A DNA stretch of 64,000 bases from DATAOG01 sp963798075 (GCA_963798075.1 CAWCRU010000019.1:124001-188000); one strand, 5' to 3'. Counted from the stretch's first letter, positions 35,399 through 44,875 are shown. The notes: generated by a model from the letters alone, not told the origin. Numbers and translations are program-made.

Positions 35399-36424
35399 TC
35401 ACAAGGTTGGATCGGGGGCGACGCGGATCAGGAGCTTGCCGAAGTTCCGGCCCTCGAGCAGCCCCATGAAAGCCGCGGGCGCGTTCTCGAGGCCGTCGCG
35501 GACGTCCTCGCGATAGCGCAGCCGGCCATCCCGCAGCCAAGGGCCCATCTCGGCCAGAAAATCGCCGGGCGCGAAGTCGCCCACGATGAAGCCCCGGATC
35601 GTCAGGCGCCTGGTCAGGGTCTGACGGAGCAGGAAGGGCGTGCGATCGGGCCCGGGCGGCAGCTCGGTCGCATTGTACCAGGCGATCAGGCCGCAGACCG
35701 GCACGCGCGCGAAGTCGTTGAGGAGGGGAAAGACCGCATCGAACACCCGCCCGCCGACGTTCTCCCAATAGACGTCGACGCCGGCCGGGCAGGCGGCGCG
35801 CAGCCGGTCCGGAAAATCGGGCGCGTGGTGGTCGAGGCAATGATCGAAGCCGAGCTCGTCGACCACGAAATCGCACTTCGCCTTGGAGCCCGCGATGCCG
35901 ATCGCGCGGCAGCCCTTGATCCTGGCGATCTGGCCGACCACCGAGCCGACCGCGCCGGAGGCCGCGGCCACGACCAGGGTCTCGCCCGCCTGGGGCTTGC
36001 CGATCTCGCGCAGGCCGACGTAGGCGGTCCGTCCGGGCATTCCGAGCACGCCCAGCGCGGTCGAGATCGGGGCAAGGCCCGGGTCGATCTTTTGCGCCTC
36101 CCCCTGCCGGAAGAGCGCGTAGCTCTGCCAGCCGCCGCGGCCGACCACGAGATCGCCCGCGGCAAAACCCGCGAGCCGCGAGCGCACGACCTGGCCGACC
36201 GTGCCGCCCTCCATGACCTCGCCGATCGCGACCGGCCGGGCGTAGGACGGCCCCTCGTTCATCCGCCCGCGCATGTAGGGGTCGAGCGAGAGATAGATCG
36301 TCCGGCACAGCAGCTCGCCGTCCGCGGGTTCGGGCGGCGGCAGCTCCTCGAGGCGAAAATTGGCGGCCGTCGGCCGGCCCGTCGGCCGCTCCGCCAGCAC
36401 GATCCTCCGATTGACCTCGCTCAT
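35399..36424 (-). CDS. NADP-dependent oxidoreductase, MDR family (CurA/leukotriene B4 dehydrogenase type)
   Basis: A 341-aa medium-chain dehydrogenase without zinc ligands. It starts MSEVNRRIVLAERPTGRPTA and shows LSLDPYMRGRMNEGPSYA, the nucleotide-binding VVAAASGAVGSVVGQIARIK, GVDVYWENVGGRVFDAV and GLIAWYN. This is the CurA/YncB type, which reduces alpha,beta-unsaturated ketones such as curcumin with NADPH. The start is ATG 36424; an in-frame ATG 4 codons upstream is less likely. It is convergent with nothing and lies just upstream of the divergent pcaD gene. Confidence 0.9.
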   Translation of the reverse strand: MSEVNRRIVLAERPTGRPTAANFRLEELPPPEPADGELLCRTIYLSLDPYMRGRMNEGPSYARPVAIGEVMEGGTVGQVVRSRLAGFAAGDLVVGRGGWQSYALFRQGEAQKIDPGLAPISTALGVLGMPGRTAYVGLREIGKPQAGETLVVAAASGAVGSVVGQIARIKGCRAIGIAGSKAKCDFVVDELGFDHCLDHHAPDFPDRLRAACPAGVDVYWENVGGRVFDAVFPLLNDFARVPVCGLIAWYNATELPPGPDRTPFLLRQTLTRRLTIRGFIVGDFAPGDFLAEMGPWLRDGRLRYREDVRDGLENAPAAFMGLLEGRNFGKLLIRVAPDPTL

Positions 36425-36628
36425 CCCTGCCTCCATTGACCGCCGCGTTCCGCCAGCCGTCGTCGTCGGTGCCCGAGGACGCCCGTGCCAACGCCCGGCG
36501 GGTCCAGGGCGTTCGCGCGCCGGCCCGCCGTCGGAACCCTTGCGGGAGCTGCCCGATCCTGAGAACTATAAGGGGCCGGTGCGTGGGTCGATCGCGCTCC
36601 GGCCGGTCGCCCATTCGAGGAAGCGAGC

Positions 36629-37421
36629 ATGCCCGAGATCCAGGCCAATGGCATCAGCATTCACTACGATCTGAGCGGCCGGGCAGACGGGCCGGTGGTG
36701 CTGCTCAGCAACTCGCTCGGCACCCGGCTCGAGATGTGGGACCCGCAGCTGCCGGCGCTCGGCCAGCGCTACCGCGTGCTGCGCTACGACAGCCGCGGCC
36801 ACGGCCGCAGCTCGGTCCCGGCGGGCCCTTACAGCATCGAGCTGCTGGCCGCGGATGCGGTGGGCCTGCTCGATGCGCTCGAGATCGGGCGCGTGCATTT
36901 CTGCGGCCTGTCCAAGGGCGGGATGGTCGGCCAGATGCTGGGTGCCAGGCACGCCCATCGCCTGCGCAGCCTCACGCTCTGCTCGACCGCCTGCTTCATG
37001 GCGCCCAAGGAGCTCTGGGACCAGCGCATCGCGGCGGTCCGCGAGGGCGGGATGACCGCCATCGCCGACGCCGTGGTCGAGCGCTGGTTCACGGCCGCCT
37101 ATCGCGCCGAGCCGACGGTCGTGGTCGACCGGGTGCGCGAGATGGTCCTCGAGACGCCGGCCGAAGGCTACGCCGCCTGCTGCGCCGCGATCCGCGACAT
37201 GGACCTGCGCGAGACGATCCGCGCGAATTCGCCTGCCGACGCTGATCATCGTCGGCGACAAGGACCCGGCGACCCCGCCCGCGAAGGCCGAGGAGATCCA
37301 TGCCCGCATCGAGGGGTCCCATCTCGAGGTCATCCCGGATGCGGCGCATCTCGTCAACATCGAGCAGGACGTGGCGTTCGACGCCTCGCTGCTCGGATTT
37401 CTGGACCGGCAGAAGAATTGA
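36629..37421 (+). pseudogene. pcaD: 3-oxoadipate enol-lactonase, one frameshift
   Basis: An alpha/beta hydrolase. Frame one has GPVVLLSNSLGTRLEMWDPQ, LRYDSRGHGRSS and the nucleophile elbow FCGLSKGGMVGQML. The frame breaks after ETIRA: removing one A at 37226-37227 (GCGAATTCG) restores RLPTLIIVGDKDPATPPAKA (catalytic Asp) and IPDAAHLVNIEQ (catalytic His) to TGA at 37421. The restored protein is about 263 aa. It hydrolyses 3-oxoadipate enol-lactone in the beta-ketoadipate pathway. pcaC follows after 17 bp; pcaH and pcaG are downstream. As the rest of the cluster is intact, an indel error is at least as likely as real decay. Confidence 0.87.
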
Positions 37422-37438
37422 GGCAGGGAGCGAGCGCA

Positions 37439-37837
37439 ATGGCAAGCCAGCTGTTCGAGCAGGGCCTGAAGAACCGCAAGGAGGTGCTGGGGGCGGCGCA
37501 TGTCGAGCGCTCGCTCGCCGGCGCCGACGCGTTTTCGCAGCCCTATCAGGAGCTGGTGACGGAATACTGCTGGGGCGCGGTCTGGGGCCGGCCCGGCCTG
37601 CCGCGCAAGACCCGGAGCCTTTTGAACCTCGCGATGCTGACCGCGCTGGGCCGCGAGGAGGAGTTCAAGCTGCACGTGCGCGCGGCGTTCCGCAACGGCG
37701 TCACCAAGGAAGAGATCTGCGAGGTGCTGCTGCAGGCGATGATCTACTGCGGCGTGCCGGCCGCCAACTCGGCCTTCAAGCAGGCGCGCGAGGTGTTCGC
37801 GCAGATGGAGCGGGAAGCGAGCTCGCCGGCTCCTTAG
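37439..37837 (+). CDS. pcaC: 4-carboxymuconolactone decarboxylase
   Basis: A 132-aa helical protein. It shows LFEQGLKNRKEVLGAAHVER, DAFSQPYQELVTEYCWGAVW, GLPRKTRSLLNLAMLTALGR and KEEICEVLLQAMIYCGVPAA, the complete CMD signature with the two His and Cys/Glu region. It decarboxylates gamma-carboxymuconolactone to 3-oxoadipate enol-lactone. The start ATG 37439 follows an agggag site. It is 17 bp after the pcaD stop. Confidence 0.94.
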   Translation: MASQLFEQGLKNRKEVLGAAHVERSLAGADAFSQPYQELVTEYCWGAVWGRPGLPRKTRSLLNLAMLTALGREEEFKLHVRAAFRNGVTKEEICEVLLQAMIYCGVPAANSAFKQAREVFAQMEREASSPAP

Positions 37838-38163
37838 CGCCCGACGCGCAGCGTCCCGTCCTCGTCCGCTCCTGCTGACCGAGGAGGGGTTCAGCCCTCA
37901 GGGCCCGGCGGATCGTGACGTGCGGGCCTTGGGCGCTCTTGCCTGCCGCCGCGGCCGGCTCCTGGGCGTGGCACGCTTCGGCCCAACATCCCCTGCCCCT
38001 CCCCACGATAGCGGGCCGGACTTGGTTACGCCCCCGCGCAGCGCAATGCGTGTTTGCCGAGATGCCGATTTCGCGCCGTTGGCTCCGCACCCTTGAGGTC
38101 AGGGCGCGAGCGGCGTAGGCAAGGCGATCAGCTGCGAGCGTCACAGCCGGAAGAGTTGCCCTG
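37838..38163. other. Intergenic region between pcaC and pcaH
   Basis: This 326-bp spacer shows no ORF of protein-like composition and no clear terminator. Its presence splits the pca genes into pcaDC and pcaHG halves and may hold a second promoter. Confidence 0.35.
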
Positions 38164-38883
38164 ATGAGCAAGCGCGAGACCGACGACGCCGGTTATGCGC
38201 CCTACGCCGACGAGGCGCATCCGCCCTACTACTGCGAGCGCTACCAGTCCTCGACCCGGCGGGCGCCGAGACGGCCGTTGTTGGCGCCGCCGCGGACGCT
38301 CTCCGAGCTGACCGGGCCGGTGTTTTCGGAGGGCGAGGTGCTGGCGGGCGAGCACGACCTCTCGATCGGGCGCGACGGGCGACCCGTCTTGGGCCAGCTC
38401 ATGATCGTCGCGGGCCGCGTGCTCGACGAGGACGCGCGGCCCGTGCCGGGGACCCTGGTCGAGCTCTGGCAGGCGAACACCGCCGGCAAGTACAACCACC
38501 CGGCCGACGAGTTCCAGGCGCCGGTCGATCCCAATTTCACGGGCTGCGGGCGCTGCGTCACCGACGCCGGCGGGCGCTACCGCTTCCGGACCGTCAAGCC
38601 CGGCGCCTATCCGGTCCAGCACACCGGCAACTGGTGGCGGCCGCCGCACATCCATTTTTCCCTGTTCGGCCCGACCTTCCTGACCCGCCTCGTGACCCAG
38701 ATGTATTTCCCGGGCGATCCCCTGAACGCGATCGACAGCATCCTCTCAGCGATCCCCGACCCCGCCGCCCGGGAACGGCTCATGGCGGTGCCGGCACCCG
38801 AGGTCGGGATCTGGGAGAGAGCGCTCGGCTGGCGCTTCGATCTCGTGCTGCGCGGCCGCCACGCGACGCCGATGGTCGACTGA
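38164..38883 (+). CDS. pcaH: Protocatechuate 3,4-dioxygenase beta subunit
   Basis: A 239-aa intradiol dioxygenase subunit. It shows RPLLAPPRTLSELTGPVF, GRVLDEDARPVPGTLVELWQ, ANTAGKYNHPADEF, GRYRFRTVKPGAYP and WWRPPHIHFSLFGPTF. The Tyr of GAYP and both His of HIHF are iron(III) ligands known in the family. It cleaves protocatechuate between the two hydroxyls to 3-carboxy-cis,cis-muconate, together with PcaG. pcaG starts 2 bp after its stop. Confidence 0.95.
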   Translation: MSKRETDDAGYAPYADEAHPPYYCERYQSSTRRAPRRPLLAPPRTLSELTGPVFSEGEVLAGEHDLSIGRDGRPVLGQLMIVAGRVLDEDARPVPGTLVELWQANTAGKYNHPADEFQAPVDPNFTGCGRCVTDAGGRYRFRTVKPGAYPVQHTGNWWRPPHIHFSLFGPTFLTRLVTQMYFPGDPLNAIDSILSAIPDPAARERLMAVPAPEVGIWERALGWRFDLVLRGRHATPMVD

Positions 38884-38885
38884 GC

Positions 38886-39476
38886 ATGGCGCTGCAGGCA
38901 AGCGCCTGGCAGACGCTCGGGCCGTTCTTCGACCGCGGGCTGGTGCGCGCCGGCAACGATCTGACCAGGCTCGGGCCCGATGCGCCCGAGGCTCTGGGCC
39001 AGGTGATCGAGATCGCGGGCCAGCTGCGCCAGGAGGCCGCGGTGCCGGTGCCGGGCTCTCTGCTCGAGCTCTGGCAGGCGAACGCCGCCGGCCGCTACGC
39101 GCATCCGGCCGACCGCTCGGACGACCGGCCGCTGGATCCGAATTTTTTCGGGTTCGGCCGGGCGCTCACGGACCCGGACGGCCGCTACCGCTTCCGCACG
39201 ATCAAGCCCGGGCCGGTGCCTCACCGCGGCAACCGGTGGCAGGCGCCGCACCTGCTGTTTTCCGTGTTTGCGGCCGGGCTGCTGCGGCGGCTCGTGACCC
39301 GCCTTTATTTCCCGGACGAGCCCGCCAACGAGACCGATCCGATCCTGGCGACGATCGCGGATCCGAAGGCCCGCGCGACGTTAATCGCGCGCAAGGACGA
39401 GGGGGCGCCGTCGCCCCGCTACGTCTTCGACATCGTGCTCCGCGGCGAGGGCGAGACGGCATTCTTCACCGACTGA
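38886..39476 (+). CDS. pcaG: Protocatechuate 3,4-dioxygenase alpha subunit
   Basis: A 196-aa partner of PcaH. It shows ASAWQTLGPFFDRGLVRAGN, GQLRQEAAVPVPGSLLELWQ, FFGFGRALTDPDGRYRFRTI, KPGPVPHRGNRWQAPHLLFS and LVTRLYFPDEPANETDPIL. The iron ligands are replaced (VP and HLLF instead of YP and HIHF), as normal for alpha subunits. The ATG at 38886 follows the pcaH stop by 2 bp, so translation is likely coupled. Confidence 0.95.
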   Translation: MALQASAWQTLGPFFDRGLVRAGNDLTRLGPDAPEALGQVIEIAGQLRQEAAVPVPGSLLELWQANAAGRYAHPADRSDDRPLDPNFFGFGRALTDPDGRYRFRTIKPGPVPHRGNRWQAPHLLFSVFAAGLLRRLVTRLYFPDEPANETDPILATIADPKARATLIARKDEGAPSPRYVFDIVLRGEGETAFFTD

Positions 39477-39606
39477 TCTACCTCGTCGCAAGCGGGCTGG
39501 CGTCCCGGCGGCGCAGGGCGTATCTGTCTCCGGCGCTTTTGCCGCGTTGCAGCAATGCGGAAAGGTCGCATCTGATAGTCTGCCCGGCGACTAGCGGGAG
39601 AACGCC

Positions 39607-40764
39607 ATGAGCCAGCCGCACATCCGGCCGGCCAATCCCTGCTTCGGCTCCGGCCCGACCGCCAAGCGGCCCGGCTGGTCGCTCGCAGCGCTCGAAGGTG
39701 CTTTGGTCGGCCGCTCGCATCGCGCGCCGCAGCCGAAAGCCCGCCTGGCCGAGCTGTTGGAGCGCTCGCATGCGCTGCTCGGCCTGCCCGCGGACTATCG
39801 GATCGGCCTCGTGCCGGGCTCCGATACGGGCGCCTTCGAGATGGCGATGTGGAACCTGCTCGGGGCCCGCGGGGTCGACGTGCTCGCCTTCGAGAGCTTC
39901 GGCTACGGCTGGCAGAGCGACATCGAAGGCGAGCTCAGGATCGCCGACCGGCGCATCCGGCGCGCCGACTATGGCGATCTGCCGCCGCTCGAGCACGATC
40001 CGGCCCGCGATCTGGTGTTCACCTGGAACGGCACGACCTCGGGCGTGCGGGTGCCGGATGGCGAGTGGCTGGCGACGGAGCGGGAAGGCCTCACGCTTTG
40101 CGATGCGACCTCGGCGGTGTTCGCGATGGCGCTGCCCTGGCCAAAGCTCGATGTCGTGACCTACTCCTGGCAGAAGGTGCTGGGCGGCGAGGCCCAGCAC
40201 GGCATGCTGATCCTGTCGCCGCGCGCGGTCGAGCGCCTCGAGAGCTGGCGGCCGCCCTGGCCGTTGCCGAAGCTCCTGCGCCTGACCGCCAAGGGCAAGC
40301 CGATCCTGGGCATCTTCCGCGGCGAGACCATCAACACGCCCTCGATGCTGGCGGTCGAGGACGCGCTCGACGGCCTCGCCTGGGCCGAGCGGAGCGGCGG
40401 TCTCGACGCCCTGATCCGGCGCAGCGCCGGCAATCTCGAGCTGGTCGCGGCCTGGGTCGCGCGCACGCCTTGGGCGGGCTTCCTCGCCAGGCGGCCCGAG
40501 ACCCGCTCCTCGACCTCCATCTGCCTGAAGATCGTCGAACCGGCCGTGCAGGCCCTGCCGGCCGGGCGCCAGGCCGACTTCGTCAAGGGCATGGTCGGCC
40601 GCCTCGAGGCGGCGGGCGTCGCCTACGACATCGCGGGCTACCGGGACGCACCGCCCGGCCTTCGCCTCTGGGGCGGGGCGACGGTCGAGGCGGGCGACCT
40701 TGCGGCGCTGCTGCCCTGGCTCGACTTCGCGTTCCACGAGCAGGCTCAGGTGGAGGGCCTCTGA
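39607..40764 (+). CDS. serC: Phosphoserine aminotransferase
   Basis: A 385-aa class V aminotransferase of the alphaproteobacterial long SerC type. It begins RPANPCFGSGPTAKRPGWSL. It has VPGSDTGAFEMAMWNLLG, LVFTWNGTTSGVRVPDG, the PLP region CDATSAVFAMALPWPKLDVV and the Schiff-base Lys in TYSWQKVLGGEAQHGM. It converts 3-phosphohydroxypyruvate and glutamate to phosphoserine in serine synthesis, and also serves pyridoxal phosphate synthesis. serA follows after one base pair. Confidence 0.95.
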   Translation: MSQPHIRPANPCFGSGPTAKRPGWSLAALEGALVGRSHRAPQPKARLAELLERSHALLGLPADYRIGLVPGSDTGAFEMAMWNLLGARGVDVLAFESFGYGWQSDIEGELRIADRRIRRADYGDLPPLEHDPARDLVFTWNGTTSGVRVPDGEWLATEREGLTLCDATSAVFAMALPWPKLDVVTYSWQKVLGGEAQHGMLILSPRAVERLESWRPPWPLPKLLRLTAKGKPILGIFRGETINTPSMLAVEDALDGLAWAERSGGLDALIRRSAGNLELVAAWVARTPWAGFLARRPETRSSTSICLKIVEPAVQALPAGRQADFVKGMVGRLEAAGVAYDIAGYRDAPPGLRLWGGATVEAGDLAALLPWLDFAFHEQAQVEGL

Positions 40765-40765
40765 G

Positions 40766-42343
40766 ATGGCGAAGGTTCTGATCTCCGATGCGCTGAGCCC
40801 GGCCGCGGTCGCGGCCTTCGAGGAGCGCGGCGTCGAGGCCGAGGTGCGAACCGGCCTCGGCGAAGCCGAGCTGATCGGGATCATCGGCGGCTATGACGGC
40901 CTCGCGGTACGCTCGGCGACCAAGGTCACGCCTGCCCTGCTGGCGGCCGCGGAGCGGCTCAAGGTGGTCGGCCGGGCGGGCATCGGCGTCGACAACATCG
41001 ACCTCGCAGCCGCGACCGAACGGGGCGTCGTGGTCATGAACACGCCGTTCGGCAACTCGGTCACGACGGCCGAGCACACCGTCGCGATGATCCTGGCGCT
41101 CGCCCGCCAGCTGCCCGCGGCCGACCGCTCGACGCGCGCGGGCAAGTGGGAAAAATCGCGCTTCATGGGCATGGAGGTCGCCGGCAAGACGCTGGGCCTG
41201 ATCGGCTGCGGCAACGTCGGCTCGATCGTCGCCGAGCGCGCCCATGGGCTCAAGATGCGGGTCGTGGCCTATGATCCCTATCTGGCGCCGGAGCGCGCGC
41301 AGGACCTCGCGGTCGAGAAGGTCGAGCTCGAGGAGCTGCTGGCGCGCGCCGACGTCATCAGCCTGCACACGCCGCTGACCGAGGGCACGCGCCACATCAT
41401 CGACGCCGAGGCGCTGGCGGCGACCCGGCCGGGCGTTCGGATCGTCAACTGCGCCCGCGGCGGGCTGATCGACGAGGCGGCGCTCTACGATGCGCTGCGG
41501 GCCGGCCAGGTCGCCGGCGCCGCGCTCGACGTGTTCGCCGAGGAGCCGGCGCGGACGTCGCCGCTGTTCGAGCTCGACCAGGTCGTGGTGACGCCCCATC
41601 TCGGCGCCGCGACCGCCGAGGCGCAGGAGAAGGTCGCCCTCCAGATCGCCGAGCAGATGGCCGACTATCTGACCACGGGCGCGATCGTCAACGCCCTCAA
41701 CATCGCACCCGTGAGCGCCGAGGAGGCACCGCACCTTCGGCCCTACATGGAGCTTGCGCGGCAGCTCGGCAGCTTCGCCGGCCAGCTGACCGAGACCGGC
41801 CTGCTCGGCGCGACCATCACCTACGCCGGCCAGGTCGCCAAGCTCAACACCCACCCAATCACCGCGGCCCTGCTGCAGGGGCTGCTGGCGCCGCTGCTGG
41901 CGAGCGTCAACATGGTCAACGCGCCGCTGGTGGCGCGCCAGCGCGACATCGCCGTGACCACCATCCATCAGGACCAGACCGACGGCTACCAGACCCTGAT
42001 CCGGCTCGCGGTCGAGACCGAGCGCGGCACGCGCAGCGTCGCCGGCACGCTGTTCCACGAACGCCGGCCCCGGATCGTCGCGATCCGAGGCATCGAGATC
42101 GAGGCCCATCTCGGCCCGCACATGCTCTATGTGCGCAACGTCGACCGGCCGGGCCTGATCGGCGCGCTCGGCATGACGCTCGGCGACGCCGGCGTCAACA
42201 TCGCGACCTTCCACCTCGGCCGCGAGCAGGCGGGCGGCGATGCGATCGCCCTGATCGAGATCGACCAGCCGGTCCCGGAAGCGGTGCTCGACGCGATCTG
42301 CGCCCTGCCCGACGTCGTGCAGTGCAAGCGCCTGCGCTTTTGA
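40766..42343 (+). CDS. serA: D-3-phosphoglycerate dehydrogenase
   Basis: A 525-aa long-form (type I) PGDH. Domains in order: substrate/nucleotide-binding domains with GRAGIGVDNIDLAAATERGV, the NAD motif GLIGCGNVGSIVAERA, catalytic Arg in VNCARGGLIDE and His in TPHLGAATAEAQ; the ASB domain near residues 320-445; and a C-terminal ACT domain (LYVRNVDRPGLIGALG, then VNIATFHLGR). It oxidises 3-phosphoglycerate, the first step of serine synthesis. The ATG at 40766 is 1 bp after the serC stop, a serC-serA operon. Confidence 0.97.
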   Translation: MAKVLISDALSPAAVAAFEERGVEAEVRTGLGEAELIGIIGGYDGLAVRSATKVTPALLAAAERLKVVGRAGIGVDNIDLAAATERGVVVMNTPFGNSVTTAEHTVAMILALARQLPAADRSTRAGKWEKSRFMGMEVAGKTLGLIGCGNVGSIVAERAHGLKMRVVAYDPYLAPERAQDLAVEKVELEELLARADVISLHTPLTEGTRHIIDAEALAATRPGVRIVNCARGGLIDEAALYDALRAGQVAGAALDVFAEEPARTSPLFELDQVVVTPHLGAATAEAQEKVALQIAEQMADYLTTGAIVNALNIAPVSAEEAPHLRPYMELARQLGSFAGQLTETGLLGATITYAGQVAKLNTHPITAALLQGLLAPLLASVNMVNAPLVARQRDIAVTTIHQDQTDGYQTLIRLAVETERGTRSVAGTLFHERRPRIVAIRGIEIEAHLGPHMLYVRNVDRPGLIGALGMTLGDAGVNIATFHLGREQAGGDAIALIEIDQPVPEAVLDAICALPDVVQCKRLRF

Positions 42344-42630
42344 CCCGGGCGGACGGGCCGGAGGGAGGGAGGCCTGCTCGACGAGTTCGCGATCTAACCG
42401 CAGCGATCAACGACCGAGCGCCCGATCGAGAGGACCAGGACTGCCCCCGCGGCCGCGCCGGGCGCGGGGGCGCGACGCATGCGCGCGGGGAAGACGCAGG
42501 CCATGGCCTTCCCGGTAGCGGGAGGTTAACCTCCCGCCCGCCGGGCGGGGGGTTGCAGCCGCGTCGGCGACGCCTTCGGCAAGCACGATCGACCGGTGCG
42601 GGCAAGGACCGGTCTCAGAGGGAGAAAACG
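42344..42630. other. Spacer between serA and cytochrome c with overlapping palindromes
   Basis: It contains a perfect 20-bp palindrome GCGGGAGGTTAACCTCCCGC at 42518-42537, overlapped by CCCGCCCG-C-CGGGCGGG at 42533-42549. These could be an operator, a terminator-like hairpin or cruciform DNA. The promoter of the cytochrome gene should be between here and 42615. Confidence 0.5.
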
Positions 42631-43014
42631 ATGACGGCGCGACGCCTTCGAGTTTGGATTGCGGCCGGCCTGGTCGGGCTCGGCGGCGGCGCGGCGCTGG
42701 CGGCGGGCGACCCGGCGCAGGGCGAGAAGGTGTTCAACAAAGAGTGCAAACTCTGCCATTCGGCGGTCGATGAGAAGAAGCGGGCGGGCCCGCACCTGGT
42801 CGGCATCATCGGCCGGCCGGCGGCGAGCGTCGAGGGCTACAGCTATTCCCAGGCCATGAAGGACTCCGGGATCGTCTGGGACGAGGCCGCGCTCGACAAG
42901 TTCCTGGCCGACCCCAAGGCGGTCGTGGCGCACACCAAGATGACGTTCATCGGCCTCAAGACCGAACAGGACCGGGAGGACGTCATCGCCTATCTGAAGT
43001 CGCTGGAGAAATAG
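42631..43014 (+). CDS. Periplasmic class I cytochrome c (first of a tandem pair)
   Basis: A 127-aa protein with a Sec signal (VWIAAGLVGLGGGAALAA-GD). The heme site is CKLCH (CxxCH), followed by RAGPHLVGIIGRPAASVEGY and the distal Met in HTKMTFIGLK; the C-terminal helix reads DVIAYLKSLEK. This is the cytochrome c2/c-552 type that shuttles electrons to a terminal oxidase or from a dehydrogenase. A cagagggag site precedes ATG 42631. The next gene is a close paralogue. Confidence 0.94.
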   Translation: MTARRLRVWIAAGLVGLGGGAALAAGDPAQGEKVFNKECKLCHSAVDEKKRAGPHLVGIIGRPAASVEGYSYSQAMKDSGIVWDEAALDKFLADPKAVVAHTKMTFIGLKTEQDREDVIAYLKSLEK

Positions 43015-43135
43015 CCGATCCGGCTGAATGCCGCGCTTCCTGGCGTCCGCCCGCCCAGCGGGGGAGCGGATGGCAACCGTCGACCCGCTCGTTTCGGGCA
43101 CTCTACCACGACCGGCGGATCGCGAGGACCCCGTG

Positions 43136-43516
43136 ATGGCGGCACGACGCCTCGGCTTCTGGATCGCCGGGCTCGTCATGCTCGGCAGCGCCGCCGCCGG
43201 CGCGGCCGGCGACCCGGCCGCGGGCGCCAAGCTGTTCCGCAAGTGCATGATCTGCCATTCGGCCGATGCGCCGAAGAGCGTATGGGGCCCGCATCTGGTC
43301 GGCATCATCGGTCGCCCGGCCGCGAGCGTCGAGGGTTTCCGGGGTTATTCCAAGGCCATGAAGGCCTCGGGGATCGTCTGGGACGAGGCGACGCTCGACG
43401 CGTATCTCGCCGATCCCAGGGCGCTCGTGCCCCACACCAGCATGGCGTTCCCCGGCCTGAAGAAGGAAGAGGACCGCGCGAACGTCATCGCCTATTTGAA
43501 GTCGCTGGAGAAATAG
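43136..43516 (+). CDS. Periplasmic class I cytochrome c (second of a tandem pair)
   Basis: A 126-aa paralogue of the previous gene. The signal peptide is LGFWIAGLVMLGSAAAGAAG; the heme motif is CMICH; it shares HLVGIIGRPAASVEGF, SGIVWDEATLDAYLADP, distal Met in HTSMAFPGLK and the identical YLKSLEK end. The start is ATG 43136; the frame is open upstream but the signal peptide fixes this start. The two cytochromes arose by local duplication and may serve different partners or conditions. Confidence 0.93.
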   Translation: MAARRLGFWIAGLVMLGSAAAGAAGDPAAGAKLFRKCMICHSADAPKSVWGPHLVGIIGRPAASVEGFRGYSKAMKASGIVWDEATLDAYLADPRALVPHTSMAFPGLKKEEDRANVIAYLKSLEK

Positions 43517-43572
43517 CCCGTCGGACATAGGGCGCCGCGCACGGCGGTCGGCGTGCCCTTGGGGAGCAGATC

Positions 43573-44755
43573 ATGGCAGCCGTCGACCCGCCCTTCTCAC
43601 GCGCCGAATATGACCGGCGGATCGCCAAGGACCCGGGCGGCGATGGCGGCCACGGGCGTCGAGCTGCTGATCGCGACCGACCCCTCCAACATGGCGTGGC
43701 TGACCGGCTACGACGGCTGGTCGTTCTATGTCCACCAATGCGTGCTGCTGGCGCCGGACGGCGAGCCGATCTGGTACGGCCGCGGCCAGGACGCGAACGG
43801 CGCCAGGCGCACGGTGTTCATGGGGGACGACCAGATCATCGGCTACCCCGACCGCTACGTGCAGTCGAGCGAGCGCCATCCGATGGACCATCTGGCCGCC
43901 ATCCTCGAGAGCCGGGGCTGGGGCGGGCGGCGGATCGGCGTCGAGATGGACAACTACTATTTCAGCGCCGCCTGTCTCGCAGCCCTGCAACGCCATCTGC
44001 CCAACGCCGCCTTCGTCGACGCGAGCGGCCTCGTGAACTGGCAGCGCGCGATCAAGTCGGAGATGGAGCTCACCTACATGCGCCGCGCCGCCCGCATCGT
44101 CGAGGCGATGCACGCGCGCATCCTGGAGCTGGTCGAGCCGGGCCTGCCCAAGCATGAGCTGGTCGCCGAGATCTTCCGCACCGGCATCCGCGGCGCCGAT
44201 GGCCACGGCGGCGACTATCCCGCGATCGTGCCGCTGGTGCCCTCGGGCGCCGACGCCTCGGCCGCGCACCTGACCTGGGACGAGCGGCCGTTCAGGAAGG
44301 ATGAGGGCACCTTCTTCGAGATCGCCGGCTGCCATCGCCGCTATCACTGCCCGCTTTCGCGCACGATCTACCTGGGGCGGCCGCCGCAGAAGTTCCTGGA
44401 CGTCGAAAGGGCGGTGGTCGAGGGCATCGCGGCCGCTCTCGAGGCCGCCCGCCCCGGCAATCTGTGCGAGGACGTCGAGGCCGCCTGGCGCAGGGTCATC
44501 GCGCGCTACGGGATCGAGAAGGAGAGCCGCTGCGGCTACTCGGTCGGGCTCAGCTACCCGCCGGACTGGGGCGAGCGGACCATGAGCCTGCGCCCGGGCG
44601 ACAGGACCCCGCTCGAAGCCGGCATGACCTTCCACCTGATCCCGGCGATCTGGCAGGACGACTGGGGCCTGGAGATCACCGAGAGCTTTCTCGTGACCGA
44701 CCGCGGCGCCGAGCCCTTCTGCAACTACCCGCGCAGGCTCCTGGTCAAGGACTGA
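43573..44755 (+). pseudogene. doeA: DoeA-like ectoine hydrolase / M24-fold enzyme, frameshift near N-terminus
   Basis: The first 19 codons (FSRAEYDRRIAK after ATG 43573, with a ggggagc site) are in one frame; one extra G at 43629-43630 shifts into the frame that encodes the rest: TRAAMAATGVELLIATDPSN, WLTGYDGWSFYVHQCVLLAP, GEPIWYGRGQDANGARRT, GVEMDNYYFSAACL, FEIAGCHRRYHCPLSRTIYL, GYSVGLSYPPDWGERTMSLR and LEITESFLV. This follows the ectoine hydrolase DoeA/EutD sequence closely and differs from metal-dependent Xaa-Pro peptidases in the changed metal positions. It would open ectoine to N-acetyl-diaminobutyrate. No doeB is adjacent. The frameshift may be a sequence error. Confidence 0.8.
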
Positions 44756-44875
44756 GCGGGTAGCCCGCACAAAATCGTTGACCGGCCCTCGCAGCCGTTG
44801 AAGTTCCGTTGCAACTGTTGCTAATATCGTCTTCGCTCGGCTGCCAATTCCGGTTCTGAGGCGGAGGCGACAACT

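Noticed and set aside
43573..44755. Ordinary Xaa-Pro aminopeptidase
   Set aside because: Sequence blocks WLTGYDGWSFYVHQ and SYPPDWGERTMSLRPGDRT are those of ectoine hydrolase, and the metal-ligand positions of M24 peptidases are changed.
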